From NCBI RefSeq assembly GCF_021556615.1, contig NZ_JAKGGD010000001.1, positions 434,001 to 498,000 on the forward strand: a stretch of 64,000 bases of DNA, written 5' to 3'. Shown here in pieces: positions 44,484-55,257 of the stretch. The notes under the pieces were generated by a model. It made no database searches. It had not been told where the DNA came from and saw only the letters and a program-made list of their open reading frames with translations. The first letter of the stretch is position 1; the number at the start of each line of letters is the position of its first letter. This DNA is from Paracoccus salsus. Its GTDB lineage: Bacteria; Pseudomonadota; Alphaproteobacteria; Rhodobacterales; Rhodobacteraceae. A program made the translations under genes and the position numbers.

Positions 44484-47400
44484 CTATTCCTCGACGACAT
44501 CCAGAACGCCCGGAATCGCCCGCAGCGCCTGGCGCGCGGGCGTTGTCAGCGGCGCATCGTTGGCGATCTCGATCTCGATCAGTTCGTCGCCCTCGCGCAG
44601 CCGCAGCAGCACCGGCCCGCGCGAGCGTGAAGGGACCCGGATTTCGGTCTGGATGCGTCCCAACACCTCGGCCAGGCGCGGGATCGTGTCGGCGCCCTGC
44701 ATCTCGACCGCCAGACAGCCCGCACCGGCATCCGCCACCGCGTCTTCCAGCCGGGTCACGGAATTGGCCAGCAGCTTCACCTGGTCGCCCGAGGGTTCGA
44801 CCTTGACCTGCAGGACGACGTTCTCGCCCGGCTCAAGCCGGTCGCGCGCCGCGTTCAGCAGGTCCGAAAACACGGTCACCTCGTAAAGACCGGTCGGATC
44901 GGACAGGCTGACAAAGGCGTATTGCGTGCCCTTGGCCGATTTCCGCTCCATGCGCGCGGCCACGGTTCCCGCGATCGACGTGACCAGCGGTCCGCCTGCC
45001 GCCTCGATGCTGATCTCGGCCAGGGTCTGGACCTTCTTGCGTTTCAGCGCCGGCAGATAGTCGTCCAGCGGATGACCGGACAGGTAGAAGCCGATCGCCT
45101 TGTGTTCTTCACCCAGCTTCTCGGCCGGCAGCCAGACCTGCGCCAGCGCCGGTCGCGGTGGCGGCAGATCCTCGCCGCCGCCGAACAGCGAGGTTTGCGA
45201 CGAGGCCGCCTGCTGCTGCACCGCCGCGGACCAGGCGACCAGCCCGTCCAGCGATTTCAGCACCCGCGCCCGGTTGTCGTCCATCAGGTCGAATGCGCCG
45301 GCGCGGGCCAGCATCTCCAGCGGTCGCTTGCCCACGCGCCTCATGTCCACCCGGCGGGCGAAGTCGATCATGTCGCGGAAGGGCGCGCCGCCACCCTCGC
45401 CCGCCCCTCGGGCCTCGTGGACCAGTCGCATCGCCTCGACGCCCACGCCTTTCAGCGCCCCCAGCGCGTAATGGATGCGACCGTCACGGACCGTGAAGGT
45501 CGGGGCCGAGCGGCTGACGCAGGGCGGAACGATCTCGATCCCCATCCGGTCGCATTCGCGTTTGTAGATCGCCAGCTTGTCCGTCAGGTGGATATCGCAG
45601 TTCATCACCGCGGCCATGAACTCGACCGGGTGGTTCGCCTTCAGCCAGGCGGTCTGGTAGCTGACCACCGCATAGGCCGCAGCGTGGGATTTGTTGAAGC
45701 CGTAATTGGCGAATTTTTCCAGCAGGTCGAAGACCTCGCCGGCCTTTTTCTCGGGCACGCCGTTCTCGATGCTGCCCTTGACGAATTTGGGGCGTTCCCT
45801 GGCCATCTCGGCGGCGATCTTCTTGCCCATCGCGCGGCGCAGCAGGTCGGCACCGCCAAGGCTGTAACCCGCCATCACCTGCGCGATCTGCATCACCTGT
45901 TCCTGATAGACGATGATGCCCTGCGTCTCGGCCAGGATGTGGTCGATGCTGGGATGGATCGATTCCAGCGCGCGGGCACCGTTCTTCACGTCGCAATAGG
46001 TCGGGATGTTCTCCATCGGGCCGGGGCGATACAGCGCCACCAGCGCGACGATATCCTCGATACAGGTGGGTTTCATGCGCCGCAGCGCGTCCATCATGCC
46101 GCTGCTTTCGACCTGGAACACCGCCACGGTCCGCGCGCTGGCGAACAGGTCATAGCTGGCCTTGTCGTCCAGCGGGATGGTGTTGATCTGGTTCTCGGTT
46201 CCCTCGGGCGGGTCGTAGAGCCTGCGCCCGTCCGCGGCAAGATGCAGCGGCCGACCGCCACCATTGATCAGATCGACGGCGTTCTGGATCACCGTCAGGG
46301 TCTTCAGCCCCAGGAAGTCGAACTTCACCAGCCCGGCCTGCTCGACCCATTTCATGTTGAACTGCGTGGCCGGCATGTCGGATGCCGGGTCCCTGTAAAG
46401 CGGCACAAGCCGGTCCAGCGGGCGGTCCCCGATCACCACCCCCGCGGCGTGGGTGGAGGCGTTCCGGTAAAGCCCCTCGATCTTTTCGGCATAGTCCAGC
46501 AGCCGCCCGACCACCTCTTCCTTCGCGGCCTCGCGCAGGCGCGGCTCCTCGGCGCGGGCCTTGGCGATGCTGACCGGCTTCACCCCCTCGACCGGGATCA
46601 TCTTCGACAGCCGGTCCACCTGCCCGAAGGGCAGCTGCAGCACCCTGCCCACATCGCGGACGGCGGCCTTGGACAGCAGCGCGCCGAAGGTGATGATCTG
46701 GCCGACCTTTTCCTTGCCGTATTTCTCCTGAACGTAGCGGATCACCTCTTCGCGCCGATCCATGCAGAAATCGATGTCGAAATCCGGCATCGAGACGCGT
46801 TCGGGGTTCAGGAACCGCTCGAACAGCAGTGAATAGCGCAACGGATCGAGGTCGGTGATCGTCAGCGCATAGGCCACGAGGCTGCCCGCGCCCGAACCCC
46901 GTCCCGGCCCGACCGGGATGTCGTGTTCCTTGGCCCACCGGATGAAATCCGCCACGATCAGGAAGTAGCCGGGAAAGCCCATCTGCTCGATGATGCCCAG
47001 CTCGAACTCCAGCCGCGCCTGATAGTCCTCGACCGGGACGGCATGCGGGATGACCTTCAGCCGCGCCTCGAGGCCTGTCTTGGCCTGCCGCCGCAACTCG
47101 GCCACCTCGTCATCGGCAAAGCGGGGCAGGATCGGCTTGTGCCGGCTGACGGCAAAGGCGCAGCGACGGGCGATCTCGACCGTGTTGTCCAGCGCCTCGG
47201 GCAGGTCGGCGAAAAGCACCGCCATCTCTTCGGGAGACTTGAAGTAATGCTGCGGCGTCAGGCGGCGACGCGGCTGCGACTGGTCCACATAGGCCTTTTC
47301 CGCGATGCAGATCAGTGCGTCATGCGCCTCGTAGAGGTCGGGTTTCGGGAAGTAGACGTCATTCGTTGCGACAAGCGGCAATTCCCGCGCATAGGCCAGG

Positions 47401-47969
47401 TCGATCAGCCCCGCCTCGCTGGCAGCCTCGGCCGGCATCAACTGGCCGTTTTCGCCCGGATGGCGCTGAAGTTCGATATAAAGCCGCGTCGGAAAGGCCA
47501 CGGCCAGCCGCTCGGCCAGCGCACGGGCCTTGTCCGTCTGGCCCTGCGCGATCAGAAGGCCGACGGGCCCGGTCGCACCGCCGGTCAGGCAGATCAGCCC
47601 TTCGGCGTGGTCGCAAAGCTCGTCCAGCGAGGCATGCGGCAGCGCACCGCCCTCGCGCAGATAAAGGCAGGACGACAGCGCCATCAGATTCAGCCAGCCC
47701 TCGTGGTTCTGCGCCAGGAGCACGACGGGTCCGGTCGCCTCGGCCGCCAGAGTGATCTGGCAGCCGACGATCGGCTGCACACCCTTTTCCACCGCCTTCA
47801 CGCTGAACTCCAGCGCCGCGAACATGACATTGGTGTCGGTCAGCGCCACGGCGGGCATGCCGCCATCCGCCGCAAGGCCGGGCAGCTTGCCCACGGGAAT
47901 GGCGCCTTCCAGCAGGGAATGCTCGGAATGGGTCCGCAGATGGATGAATCGGGGATATGCTGTCACCAT
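44484..47969 (-). CDS. dnaE: DNA polymerase III alpha subunit
   Basis: Catalytic subunit of the replicative DNA polymerase. The 1161-residue protein has the N-terminal PHP domain (RFIHLRTHSEHSLLEGAI), the palm with VGPGRGSGAGSLVAYAL and catalytic aspartates in MPDFDIDFCMDRR (about residue 395), helix-hairpin-helix and OB domains, and a C-terminal tau-binding region. Length fits DnaE1. The start is the ATG at 47969; an in-frame GTG further upstream (48014) would add 15 residues with no conserved character. No strong ribosome-binding site is visible at either. Confidence 0.97.
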   Translation of the reverse strand: MVTAYPRFIHLRTHSEHSLLEGAIPVGKLPGLAADGGMPAVALTDTNVMFAALEFSVKAVEKGVQPIVGCQITLAAEATGPVVLLAQNHEGWLNLMALSSCLYLREGGALPHASLDELCDHAEGLICLTGGATGPVGLLIAQGQTDKARALAERLAVAFPTRLYIELQRHPGENGQLMPAEAASEAGLIDLAYARELPLVATNDVYFPKPDLYEAHDALICIAEKAYVDQSQPRRRLTPQHYFKSPEEMAVLFADLPEALDNTVEIARRCAFAVSRHKPILPRFADDEVAELRRQAKTGLEARLKVIPHAVPVEDYQARLEFELGIIEQMGFPGYFLIVADFIRWAKEHDIPVGPGRGSGAGSLVAYALTITDLDPLRYSLLFERFLNPERVSMPDFDIDFCMDRREEVIRYVQEKYGKEKVGQIITFGALLSKAAVRDVGRVLQLPFGQVDRLSKMIPVEGVKPVSIAKARAEEPRLREAAKEEVVGRLLDYAEKIEGLYRNASTHAAGVVIGDRPLDRLVPLYRDPASDMPATQFNMKWVEQAGLVKFDFLGLKTLTVIQNAVDLINGGGRPLHLAADGRRLYDPPEGTENQINTIPLDDKASYDLFASARTVAVFQVESSGMMDALRRMKPTCIEDIVALVALYRPGPMENIPTYCDVKNGARALESIHPSIDHILAETQGIIVYQEQVMQIAQVMAGYSLGGADLLRRAMGKKIAAEMARERPKFVKGSIENGVPEKKAGEVFDLLEKFANYGFNKSHAAAYAVVSYQTAWLKANHPVEFMAAVMNCDIHLTDKLAIYKRECDRMGIEIVPPCVSRSAPTFTVRDGRIHYALGALKGVGVEAMRLVHEARGAGEGGGAPFRDMIDFARRVDMRRVGKRPLEMLARAGAFDLMDDNRARVLKSLDGLVAWSAAVQQQAASSQTSLFGGGEDLPPPRPALAQVWLPAEKLGEEHKAIGFYLSGHPLDDYLPALKRKKVQTLAEISIEAAGGPLVTSIAGTVAARMERKSAKGTQYAFVSLSDPTGLYEVTVFSDLLNAARDRLEPGENVVLQVKVEPSGDQVKLLANSVTRLEDAVADAGAGCLAVEMQGADTIPRLAEVLGRIQTEIRVPSRSRGPVLLRLREGDELIEIEIANDAPLTTPARQALRAIPGVLDVVEE

Positions 47970-48067
47970 GGGCGGGACGTTATCGCAGCCTGACCAAACA
48001 GCGCAATTGCCCAAAGCCGGTGCGGCGCGCTATGCATGACAAGGTTTTGACCGGAGGGACAAATTTG

Positions 48068-49581
<1,514 letters not shown>

Positions 49582-49585
<4 letters not shown>

Positions 49586-50658
49586 TCCGTCTGGTTCCGC
49601 GTACCGAGAACTCGGCCGCATGGCAGCTGGCGACCCCACTGCTGGCGGTGCTGGCCACGATGGTCGCAGGCGGCACGCTGTTTGCAATCATGGGCCACGA
49701 CCCGTTCGCCGCGATCCGCACGATCTTCTGGGACCCGATCTTCGGTGCGGCCTCGGGCTATTCGCGGCCGCAACTGCTGGTGAAGGCCGCGCCGCTGATC
49801 CTCATCGCTTCGGGCCTGGCCATCGGCTTTCGGGCCGGGATCTGGAATATCGGCGCCGAGGGGCAATACATCATCGGCGGCGTCACCGGTGCGGCCGTCG
49901 CGCTGGCCGCCTATCCGGCCGAAGGCATGTGGATCTTTCCGGCGATGGTCCTGGCCGGCGCGCTGGGGGGCTGGGCCTGGGGGATGGTGCCGGCGCTGCT
50001 GAGAAACTGGTTCGGGGCCTCCGAGATCCTCGTCTCGCTGATGCTGGTCTATGTCGCGCAGAAGGTCGCCGCCTGGATGGCCTTCGGGCCGATGAAAAAC
50101 CCCGAAGGCTTCGGCTTTCCCGGCTCGCGCAATCTTCAGCAATACCCGGCGGCAGCGAACCCGGAACTGGTCGCGGGCACCGGCGCGCACTGGGGCGTGG
50201 TCGCTGCGGCGGTCGCGGTTCTGGCGACATGGTTCCTGATGAGCCGCCATATCCGCGGCTTTCACATCCGCGCGGCGGGCCTTGCACCGCGTGCGGCCCG
50301 CTTCGCCGGCGTCCGGCCGCAGACGCTGGTCGCCTTCTGCCTTGGCCTGTCCGGCGCGCTCGCGGGCATGGCGGGCCTGTTCGAGGCCGCAGGCCCGGCA
50401 GGACAGATCACCGACAAGTTCGGCACCGGCTACGGATTCACCGCGATCATCGTGGCCTTCCTGGGGCGGCTGCATCCGGTCGGCATCCTGCTGGCCGGAC
50501 TGTTGCTGGCGCTGACCTATATCGGTGGCGAACTGGCGCAGTTGACACTGCAACTGCCGGCGGCGACGGTGCAGGTCTTTCAGGGGATGCTGCTGTTCTT
50601 TCTGCTCGGCTTCGATCTGCTGACCCGCTTCCGCATCGCCCGGAGGATCACCGCATGA
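49582..50658 (+). CDS. BMP-type nucleoside ABC importer, permease 1
   Basis: First of two inner-membrane permeases of the importer. The 358-residue multi-helix protein has the family motif IGFRAGIWNIGAEGQYIIGG and, near the C-terminus, ITDKFGTGYGFTAIIVAFLGRLHPVGILLAGLLLA. It overlaps the ATPase gene by 4 bp upstream and the second permease gene by 4 bp downstream. It resembles the purine/nucleoside (YufP-like) branch rather than the ribose branch. Confidence 0.93.
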
Positions 50659-51542
50659 TCGATCCGCTCTCGGTCTTCCTGCTGCTTGTGGCCGCCGCCA
50701 CGCCGATCCTGTTCGCGGCCCTGGGCGAGTTGGTCGTCGAACGCGCGGGCGTTCTGAACCTGGGCGTCGAAGGGATGATGATCGCCGGGGCATTGTCCGG
50801 CTTCGCAGCCGCCCATGCGACGGGCAATCCGTTTGTGGGTTTCCTGGCAGCGGCTGTCGGCGGGGCCGCGATCTCGCTGCTGTTCGCGCTGCTGACGCAG
50901 GTGCTGCTGGCAAACCAGGTGGCATCGGGACTGGCGCTGACGCTGTTCGGGCTGGGGCTTGCCGCCTTGTTCGGCAAGCCGCTGGAGGGGATCAAGGCCC
51001 CCTCGATGACCGCCGGCCCGCTGGGGATCAGCTGGATCGTCTGGCTGGGGCTGGCGATGGTGCCGCTGATCTGGTGGTTCCTCAACCGCTCGCGCGCCGG
51101 GCTGATCCTGCGCGGCGTGGGCGAGAACCATGACGCCGCCCATGCCCTGGGCTATCCGGTGCATCTGGTCCGCGGCGCGGCGATCGCCTTCGGCGGAGCG
51201 ATGGCCGGCGTCGGGGGCGCTTTCATCTCGATCGCCACGGTGCTGCAATGGACCGAGGGCATGACCGCCGGTGCCGGCTGGATCGCGCTTGCGATCGTGG
51301 TGTTTTCCAACTGGACGGCGGTTGGCGTCCTGGCCGGGGCCTGGCTTTTCGGCGGGGTTACCGTGCTGCAACTGCGCCTGCAGGCTGCGGGAATCAAGGT
51401 GCCCGTCCAGCTTCTGTCGATGGCGCCCTATCTTGCCACGATCATCGTGCTGGTGCTGATATCGGCCCGGCAGAAATTCAGCCGCCGCGCGGGTGGGGCA
51501 GCACCCGGTTCGCTCGGCCAGAACTTCCACGCCCTGCGCTGA
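50655..51542 (+). CDS. BMP-type nucleoside ABC importer, permease 2
   Basis: Second permease (YufQ-like). The 295-residue protein contains ELVVERAGVLNLGVEGMMIAGALSGF, FALLTQVLLANQVASGLALTLFGLGLAALFG and LGYPVHLVRGAAIAFGGAMAGVGGAF, typical of these permeases. The ATG at 50655 overlaps permease 1 by 4 bp. The binding-protein gene follows after 28 bp. Confidence 0.93.
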   Translation: MIDPLSVFLLLVAAATPILFAALGELVVERAGVLNLGVEGMMIAGALSGFAAAHATGNPFVGFLAAAVGGAAISLLFALLTQVLLANQVASGLALTLFGLGLAALFGKPLEGIKAPSMTAGPLGISWIVWLGLAMVPLIWWFLNRSRAGLILRGVGENHDAAHALGYPVHLVRGAAIAFGGAMAGVGGAFISIATVLQWTEGMTAGAGWIALAIVVFSNWTAVGVLAGAWLFGGVTVLQLRLQAAGIKVPVQLLSMAPYLATIIVLVLISARQKFSRRAGGAAPGSLGQNFHALR

Positions 51543-51570
51543 ACGCAGGGCGCCAACAGAGAGGAAAAAC

Positions 51571-52650
51571 ATGAACCGCAGAGACCTTGTTACCAGTGTC
51601 GCCGCCATGATGGCGATCAGCCTCGCCGCACCGGCATTCGCGCAGGACGAACCGCTGAAGGTAGGATTCATCTATGTCGGTCCGGTGGGCGACGGCGGCT
51701 GGACCTATCAGCATGATCTGGGCCGCCAGGCGATCGAGGCAGAATATGGCGACCGGGTGGAAACCACCTTCATCGAAAGCGTGCCGGAAGGCGCCGACGC
51801 CGAACGCGCATTGACCCAGCTGGCGCTGGCCGGCAACACGCTGATCTTCGCGACCAGCTTCGGCTTCATGGACCCGGTGATGAATGTCGCCGCCAAGTTC
51901 CCGGACGTCAAATTCGAGCATGCCACCGGCTACAAGCGCGCCGATAATGTTGCGACCTATGACGCGCGCTTCTACGAAGGACGCGCGGTCATGGGCACCA
52001 TCGCCGGCCGGATGACGGAATCGAACAAGATCGGCTATATCGGGTCGTTCCCCATCCCCGAAGTGATCCAGGGCATCAATTCCAGCTTCATCCACGCTCG
52101 AAAGGTCAACCCCGAGGTCGAGATGAAGGTCGTCTGGGCCTATAGCTGGTTCGACCCCGCGAAAGAGGCTGACGCCGCCTCGGCGCTGCTGGCCGAAGGG
52201 GTGGACGTGATCCTGCAACACACCGATTCGACCGCTCCGCTGGCGAAGGCGCAAGAGGCCGGTGCGATCGGCTTTGGCCAGGCCAGCGACATGGCTGCCT
52301 TCAAGCCCTCGCCGCGGGTCTCGTCGATCATCGACAACTGGGCGCCCTATTACATCGAGCGCGTCGGAGCGATGCTGGACGGCAGCTGGACATCCAAGGC
52401 CACCTGGGCCGGCATTGCCGAGGGCGAGGTCGAGATCGGCGAGATCACCGACGCCGTGCCCGCAGAGGTCAAGCAAGAGGCGCTGGCGCTGAAGGACCAG
52501 ATCGCCTCGGGGGAATACCATCCCTTCACCGGACCGCTGAACAAGGCCGACGGCAGCGCCTGGCTGGCCGAAGGTCAGGTTGCGACCGATGAAGAACTGT
52601 CCGGCATGAACTTCTACGTCGAAGGCATCACGGCCGAAATTCCGCAATAG
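51571..52650 (+). CDS. BMP-family substrate-binding protein (nucleoside/purine)
   Basis: Periplasmic receptor of the importer. The 359-residue protein has a Sec signal peptide (MNRRDLVTSVAAMMAISLAAPAFA, cleavage before QDEPLK). The PnrA/BMP fold starts KVGFIYVGPVGDGGWTYQHDLGR and continues with ATSFGFMDPVMNVAAKFPDVKFEHATG and VILQHTDSTAPL. GAGAGGA lies 7 bases before the ATG at 51571. Characterised BMP relatives bind nucleosides, so purine nucleosides are the likely substrate class; the exact ligand is unknown. Followed by a strong terminator. Confidence 0.92.
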   Translation: MNRRDLVTSVAAMMAISLAAPAFAQDEPLKVGFIYVGPVGDGGWTYQHDLGRQAIEAEYGDRVETTFIESVPEGADAERALTQLALAGNTLIFATSFGFMDPVMNVAAKFPDVKFEHATGYKRADNVATYDARFYEGRAVMGTIAGRMTESNKIGYIGSFPIPEVIQGINSSFIHARKVNPEVEMKVVWAYSWFDPAKEADAASALLAEGVDVILQHTDSTAPLAKAQEAGAIGFGQASDMAAFKPSPRVSSIIDNWAPYYIERVGAMLDGSWTSKATWAGIAEGEVEIGEITDAVPAEVKQEALALKDQIASGEYHPFTGPLNKADGSAWLAEGQVATDEELSGMNFYVEGITAEIPQ

Positions 52651-52659
52651 GAAAGAAGC

Positions 52660-52693
52660 GGGGGCGCCGTCCGCATCCCTTCGGGGCGCCCCC
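52660..52693 (+). other. Hairpin after the BMP gene
   Basis: GGGGGCGCC (52660-52668) pairs perfectly with GGCGCCCCC (52685-52693) around a 16-base loop, 10 bp past the stop codon. It may protect the 3' end of the transcript ahead of the true terminator at 52724. Confidence 0.45.
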
Positions 52694-52723
52694 GGGATGC
52701 TTTGACCGGCACAAGGCCGACCG

Positions 52724-52756
52724 ACGCCCCGTTTCCGCACGGAAACGGGGCGTTTT
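52724..52756 (+). terminator. Intrinsic terminator of the BMP transporter operon
   Basis: ACGCCCCGTTTCC (52724-52736) pairs perfectly over 13 bp with GGAAACGGGGCGT (52741-52753) around GCAC, ending in TTTT. About 75 bp past the BMP gene stop. Confidence 0.9.
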
Positions 52757-52949
52757 GCGCCGAACGGTCAGCTTCCTTGCCCGCCTGTCCCGAAAGACCT
52801 GGACTGCCAGGTGACCGTCGAGACGCGTTCAAGGAATTTGCCTTGGCGGACATGTCCTGCGAGGGACGGCGCATGGCGCGCGCGGCCGGGGGCGCAACGC
52901 CCCCCACCGCCGAAACCGACCCGCGACGCGGCCGCGGCCGCGGCAGGGA
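52757..52949. other. Intergenic DNA between the BMP operon terminator and purU
   Basis: No gene is seen. A short perfect hairpin GGGGGCG/CGCCCCC (52888-52904, loop CAA) lies near the purU stop and could terminate the minus-strand operon, although it lacks a T-run. Confidence 0.4.
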
Positions 52950-53834
52950 TCATCCCATCCGTTCGCTGACGTAGCTGCCGGGCGAGGCCGGGAAGACCAC
53001 GGTCTTCGCGCTGTTCAGAAACACACGGCCATGGATATGCGCGTGAACCGCACGCGACAGCACCTGGCTTTCCACGTCGCGACCCAGCGAGACGTAATCG
53101 CCGGGGCTTTGCGCATGCGTCACCCGGACGGTGTCCTGTTCGATGATCGGCCCCTCGTCCAGATCGGCCGTGACATAATGGGACGTCGCGCCGATCAGCT
53201 TGACCCCGCGCTCATAGGCCTGCTTGTAGGGATTGGCGCCCTTGAAGCTGGGCAGGAAGGAATGGTGGATGTTGATGATCCGGCCGGACATCTTCTGGCA
53301 CATCTGGTCCGAGAGAACCTGCATATAGCGCGCCAGCACGATCAGTTCCGCCCCGGTCTCCTCGATCAGGTCCATCTGCCGTGCCTCGGCCGCGGGCTTG
53401 TTCTCGGGGGTGACCCGGATCATGTGGAACGGAATGTCGTGGTTCACGACAACCTTCTGATATTCGTGGTGGTTCGAGATCACACCGACGATGTCGATGG
53501 GCAGCGCGCCGATGCGCCAGCGGTACAGAAGGTCGTTCAGGCAGTGCCCGAAACGCGAGACCATGATGAGAACCTTCTTCTTCACCGCATCATCGGTGAT
53601 CTCGACCTCCATCCCGAATTTCTCGGCGACCGGCTTGAACGCCGCCTGAAGATCGGCCAGCTTCGCATCGCCCTCGGACCGAAAGCTCATCCGCATGAAA
53701 AAGCGGCCGGTCTCGGAATCGTCAAACTGCGCGCTGTCGGTGATGTTGCAATCCTGGGCCGCAACCAGGCCCGAAATCGCTGCCACGATGCCGCGGGTCG
53801 AGGCGCAGGTGACGCGCAGAGTATAGCTTTTCAT
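52950..53834 (-). CDS. purU: Formyltetrahydrofolate deformylase
   Basis: Hydrolyses 10-formyl-THF to formate and THF. The 294-residue protein has an N-terminal ACT domain (about 1-85; VTCASTRGIVAAISGLVAAQDCNI) and a formyltransferase-fold domain with VLIMVSRFGHCLNDLLYRW, the catalytic region RIINIHHSFLPSFKGANPY, and SHYVTADLDEGPIIEQD. It lies downstream of the M20 amidohydrolase and FAD oxidoreductase genes on the same strand. PurU is often linked to N-demethylating oxidases, where it balances the one-carbon folate pool, so it may be part of this catabolic cluster. Confidence 0.95.
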   Translation of the reverse strand: MKSYTLRVTCASTRGIVAAISGLVAAQDCNITDSAQFDDSETGRFFMRMSFRSEGDAKLADLQAAFKPVAEKFGMEVEITDDAVKKKVLIMVSRFGHCLNDLLYRWRIGALPIDIVGVISNHHEYQKVVVNHDIPFHMIRVTPENKPAAEARQMDLIEETGAELIVLARYMQVLSDQMCQKMSGRIINIHHSFLPSFKGANPYKQAYERGVKLIGATSHYVTADLDEGPIIEQDTVRVTHAQSPGDYVSLGRDVESQVLSRAVHAHIHGRVFLNSAKTVVFPASPGSYVSERMG

Positions 53835-53980
53835 GTCAGGTTCCGTTCAATGTGTCGGGGCCTTGCGCCGCGCCGGCCCGGCTGTGTCACATCTCGGACG
53901 AATGGCGCGGAACGGCCATCGCGTTTCCGACACCGCCGGGTCATCTGCGACATTGCCGCCGATGACCCGGCGATGCGGGT

Positions 53981-55147
53981 TCAGGCAGCGGGCATCCGGG
54001 CTTCGACCATGCCCGCGTACCAGCTGGCACCCGCCGGGATCGCATCGTCGTTGAAATTGTAGGACGGGTGGTGGACCATCGCGCTGTCGCCGTTGCCCAC
54101 GAAGATATAGGCGCCGGGGCGTTGGTTCAGCATGTAGCTGAAATCCTCGCCGCCCATCATCGGCTGCATCTCCAGATCGACATCCCCGGCGATCTGCCGC
54201 GCGACATCCGCAGCCCAGATGGTCGCCTGCTCGTCATTCATCGTTACCGGGTAGCCGCGCTCATAGACCACCTCGGCGCGGGCGCCCATCGCCGCGGCGA
54301 CATGTGTGGCCACGCGGGTAATCCCCTCTTCAAGCTGGTCGCGGACCTCCGGAGCCAGGCTGCGAGCGGTGCCCTTCAGCTTGACCACCTGCGGGATGAC
54401 GTTATGCGCGGTCGAGTCGGTCGAGACGACGCAGACCGAGATCACGGCGTTCTTGAGCGGGTCGATATTGCGCGCGACGATCGATTGCAGCGCGACGGTG
54501 ATCTGGGCAGCCGTCAGCATGGTGTCGATGCATTCATGCGGCTTGGCGGCGTGCCCGCCCTTCCCGGTCACGGTGATGTCGAACTGGTCGGCGGCCGCCA
54601 TCATCGCGCCCGGCTTGATCGCGAAACTGCCGGTCGGAATGCCCGGCATGTTGTGCATGCCATAGACCTCTTCGATCTTCCAGCGGTTGATCAGCCCGTC
54701 CCGGACCATCGCGTCTCCGCCGCCGCCGCCCTCTTCGGCGGGCTGGAAGATCATCACCGCGGTGCCGTCGAAATTGCGGGTCTCGGCCAGGTATTTGGCC
54801 GCCCCCAGCAGCATGGCGGTGTGGCCGTCATGGCCGCAGGCATGCATCTTGCCGGGCGTCTTCGAGGCGTATTCGGCCCCGGTCTGCTCGGTGATCGGCA
54901 GGGCGTCCATGTCCGCGCGCAATCCGATCACCCGCCCCCGGCTGTCGGTCCGGCCGCGGATGACGCCGACCACCCCGGTCCGCCCGACCCCTTCGGTCAC
55001 CTCGTCGCAGCCGAAATCCCGCAACAGCTGGGCCACCTTCCCCGCCGTGCGATGCACGTCATAAAGCAGTTCGGGATGTTCGTGAAAGTCGTGGCGCCAG
55101 GCGGTGATTTCGGGCAGCAGTTCGGCAAAGCGGTTCTTGACGGGCAT
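53981..55147 (-). CDS. M20 family metallo-amidohydrolase (hippurate hydrolase-like)
   Basis: Zinc-type amidohydrolase that probably removes an N-acyl group from an amino acid or similar amide. The 388-residue protein has the M20D motifs HDFHEHPELLYDVHRTAG, GLRADMDALPI, MHACGHDGHTAMLLGAA (metal His/Cys) and IFQPAEEGGGGGDAMV (catalytic Glu), plus MMGGEDFSYMLNQRPGAY near the end. GGAG lies 8 bases before the ATG at 55147. It sits between the FAD oxidoreductase and purU genes on the same strand. Confidence 0.93.
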   Translation of the reverse strand: MPVKNRFAELLPEITAWRHDFHEHPELLYDVHRTAGKVAQLLRDFGCDEVTEGVGRTGVVGVIRGRTDSRGRVIGLRADMDALPITEQTGAEYASKTPGKMHACGHDGHTAMLLGAAKYLAETRNFDGTAVMIFQPAEEGGGGGDAMVRDGLINRWKIEEVYGMHNMPGIPTGSFAIKPGAMMAAADQFDITVTGKGGHAAKPHECIDTMLTAAQITVALQSIVARNIDPLKNAVISVCVVSTDSTAHNVIPQVVKLKGTARSLAPEVRDQLEEGITRVATHVAAAMGARAEVVYERGYPVTMNDEQATIWAADVARQIAGDVDLEMQPMMGGEDFSYMLNQRPGAYIFVGNGDSAMVHHPSYNFNDDAIPAGASWYAGMVEARMPAA

Positions 55148-55257
55148 GTTCGGTCTCCTTCGCGCCACAGGATGGAACCTTCGTGCAGAGTCTGCAAGTG
55201 GCCGCGCGCGCATGTGACGGGCGATTTCTGCACGAGACTGCCGAGGAGGCCGCGCGG

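Noticed and set aside
44922..46832. 636-codon open frame antisense to dnaE
   Set aside because: Shadow of DnaE; no motif or plausible start site.
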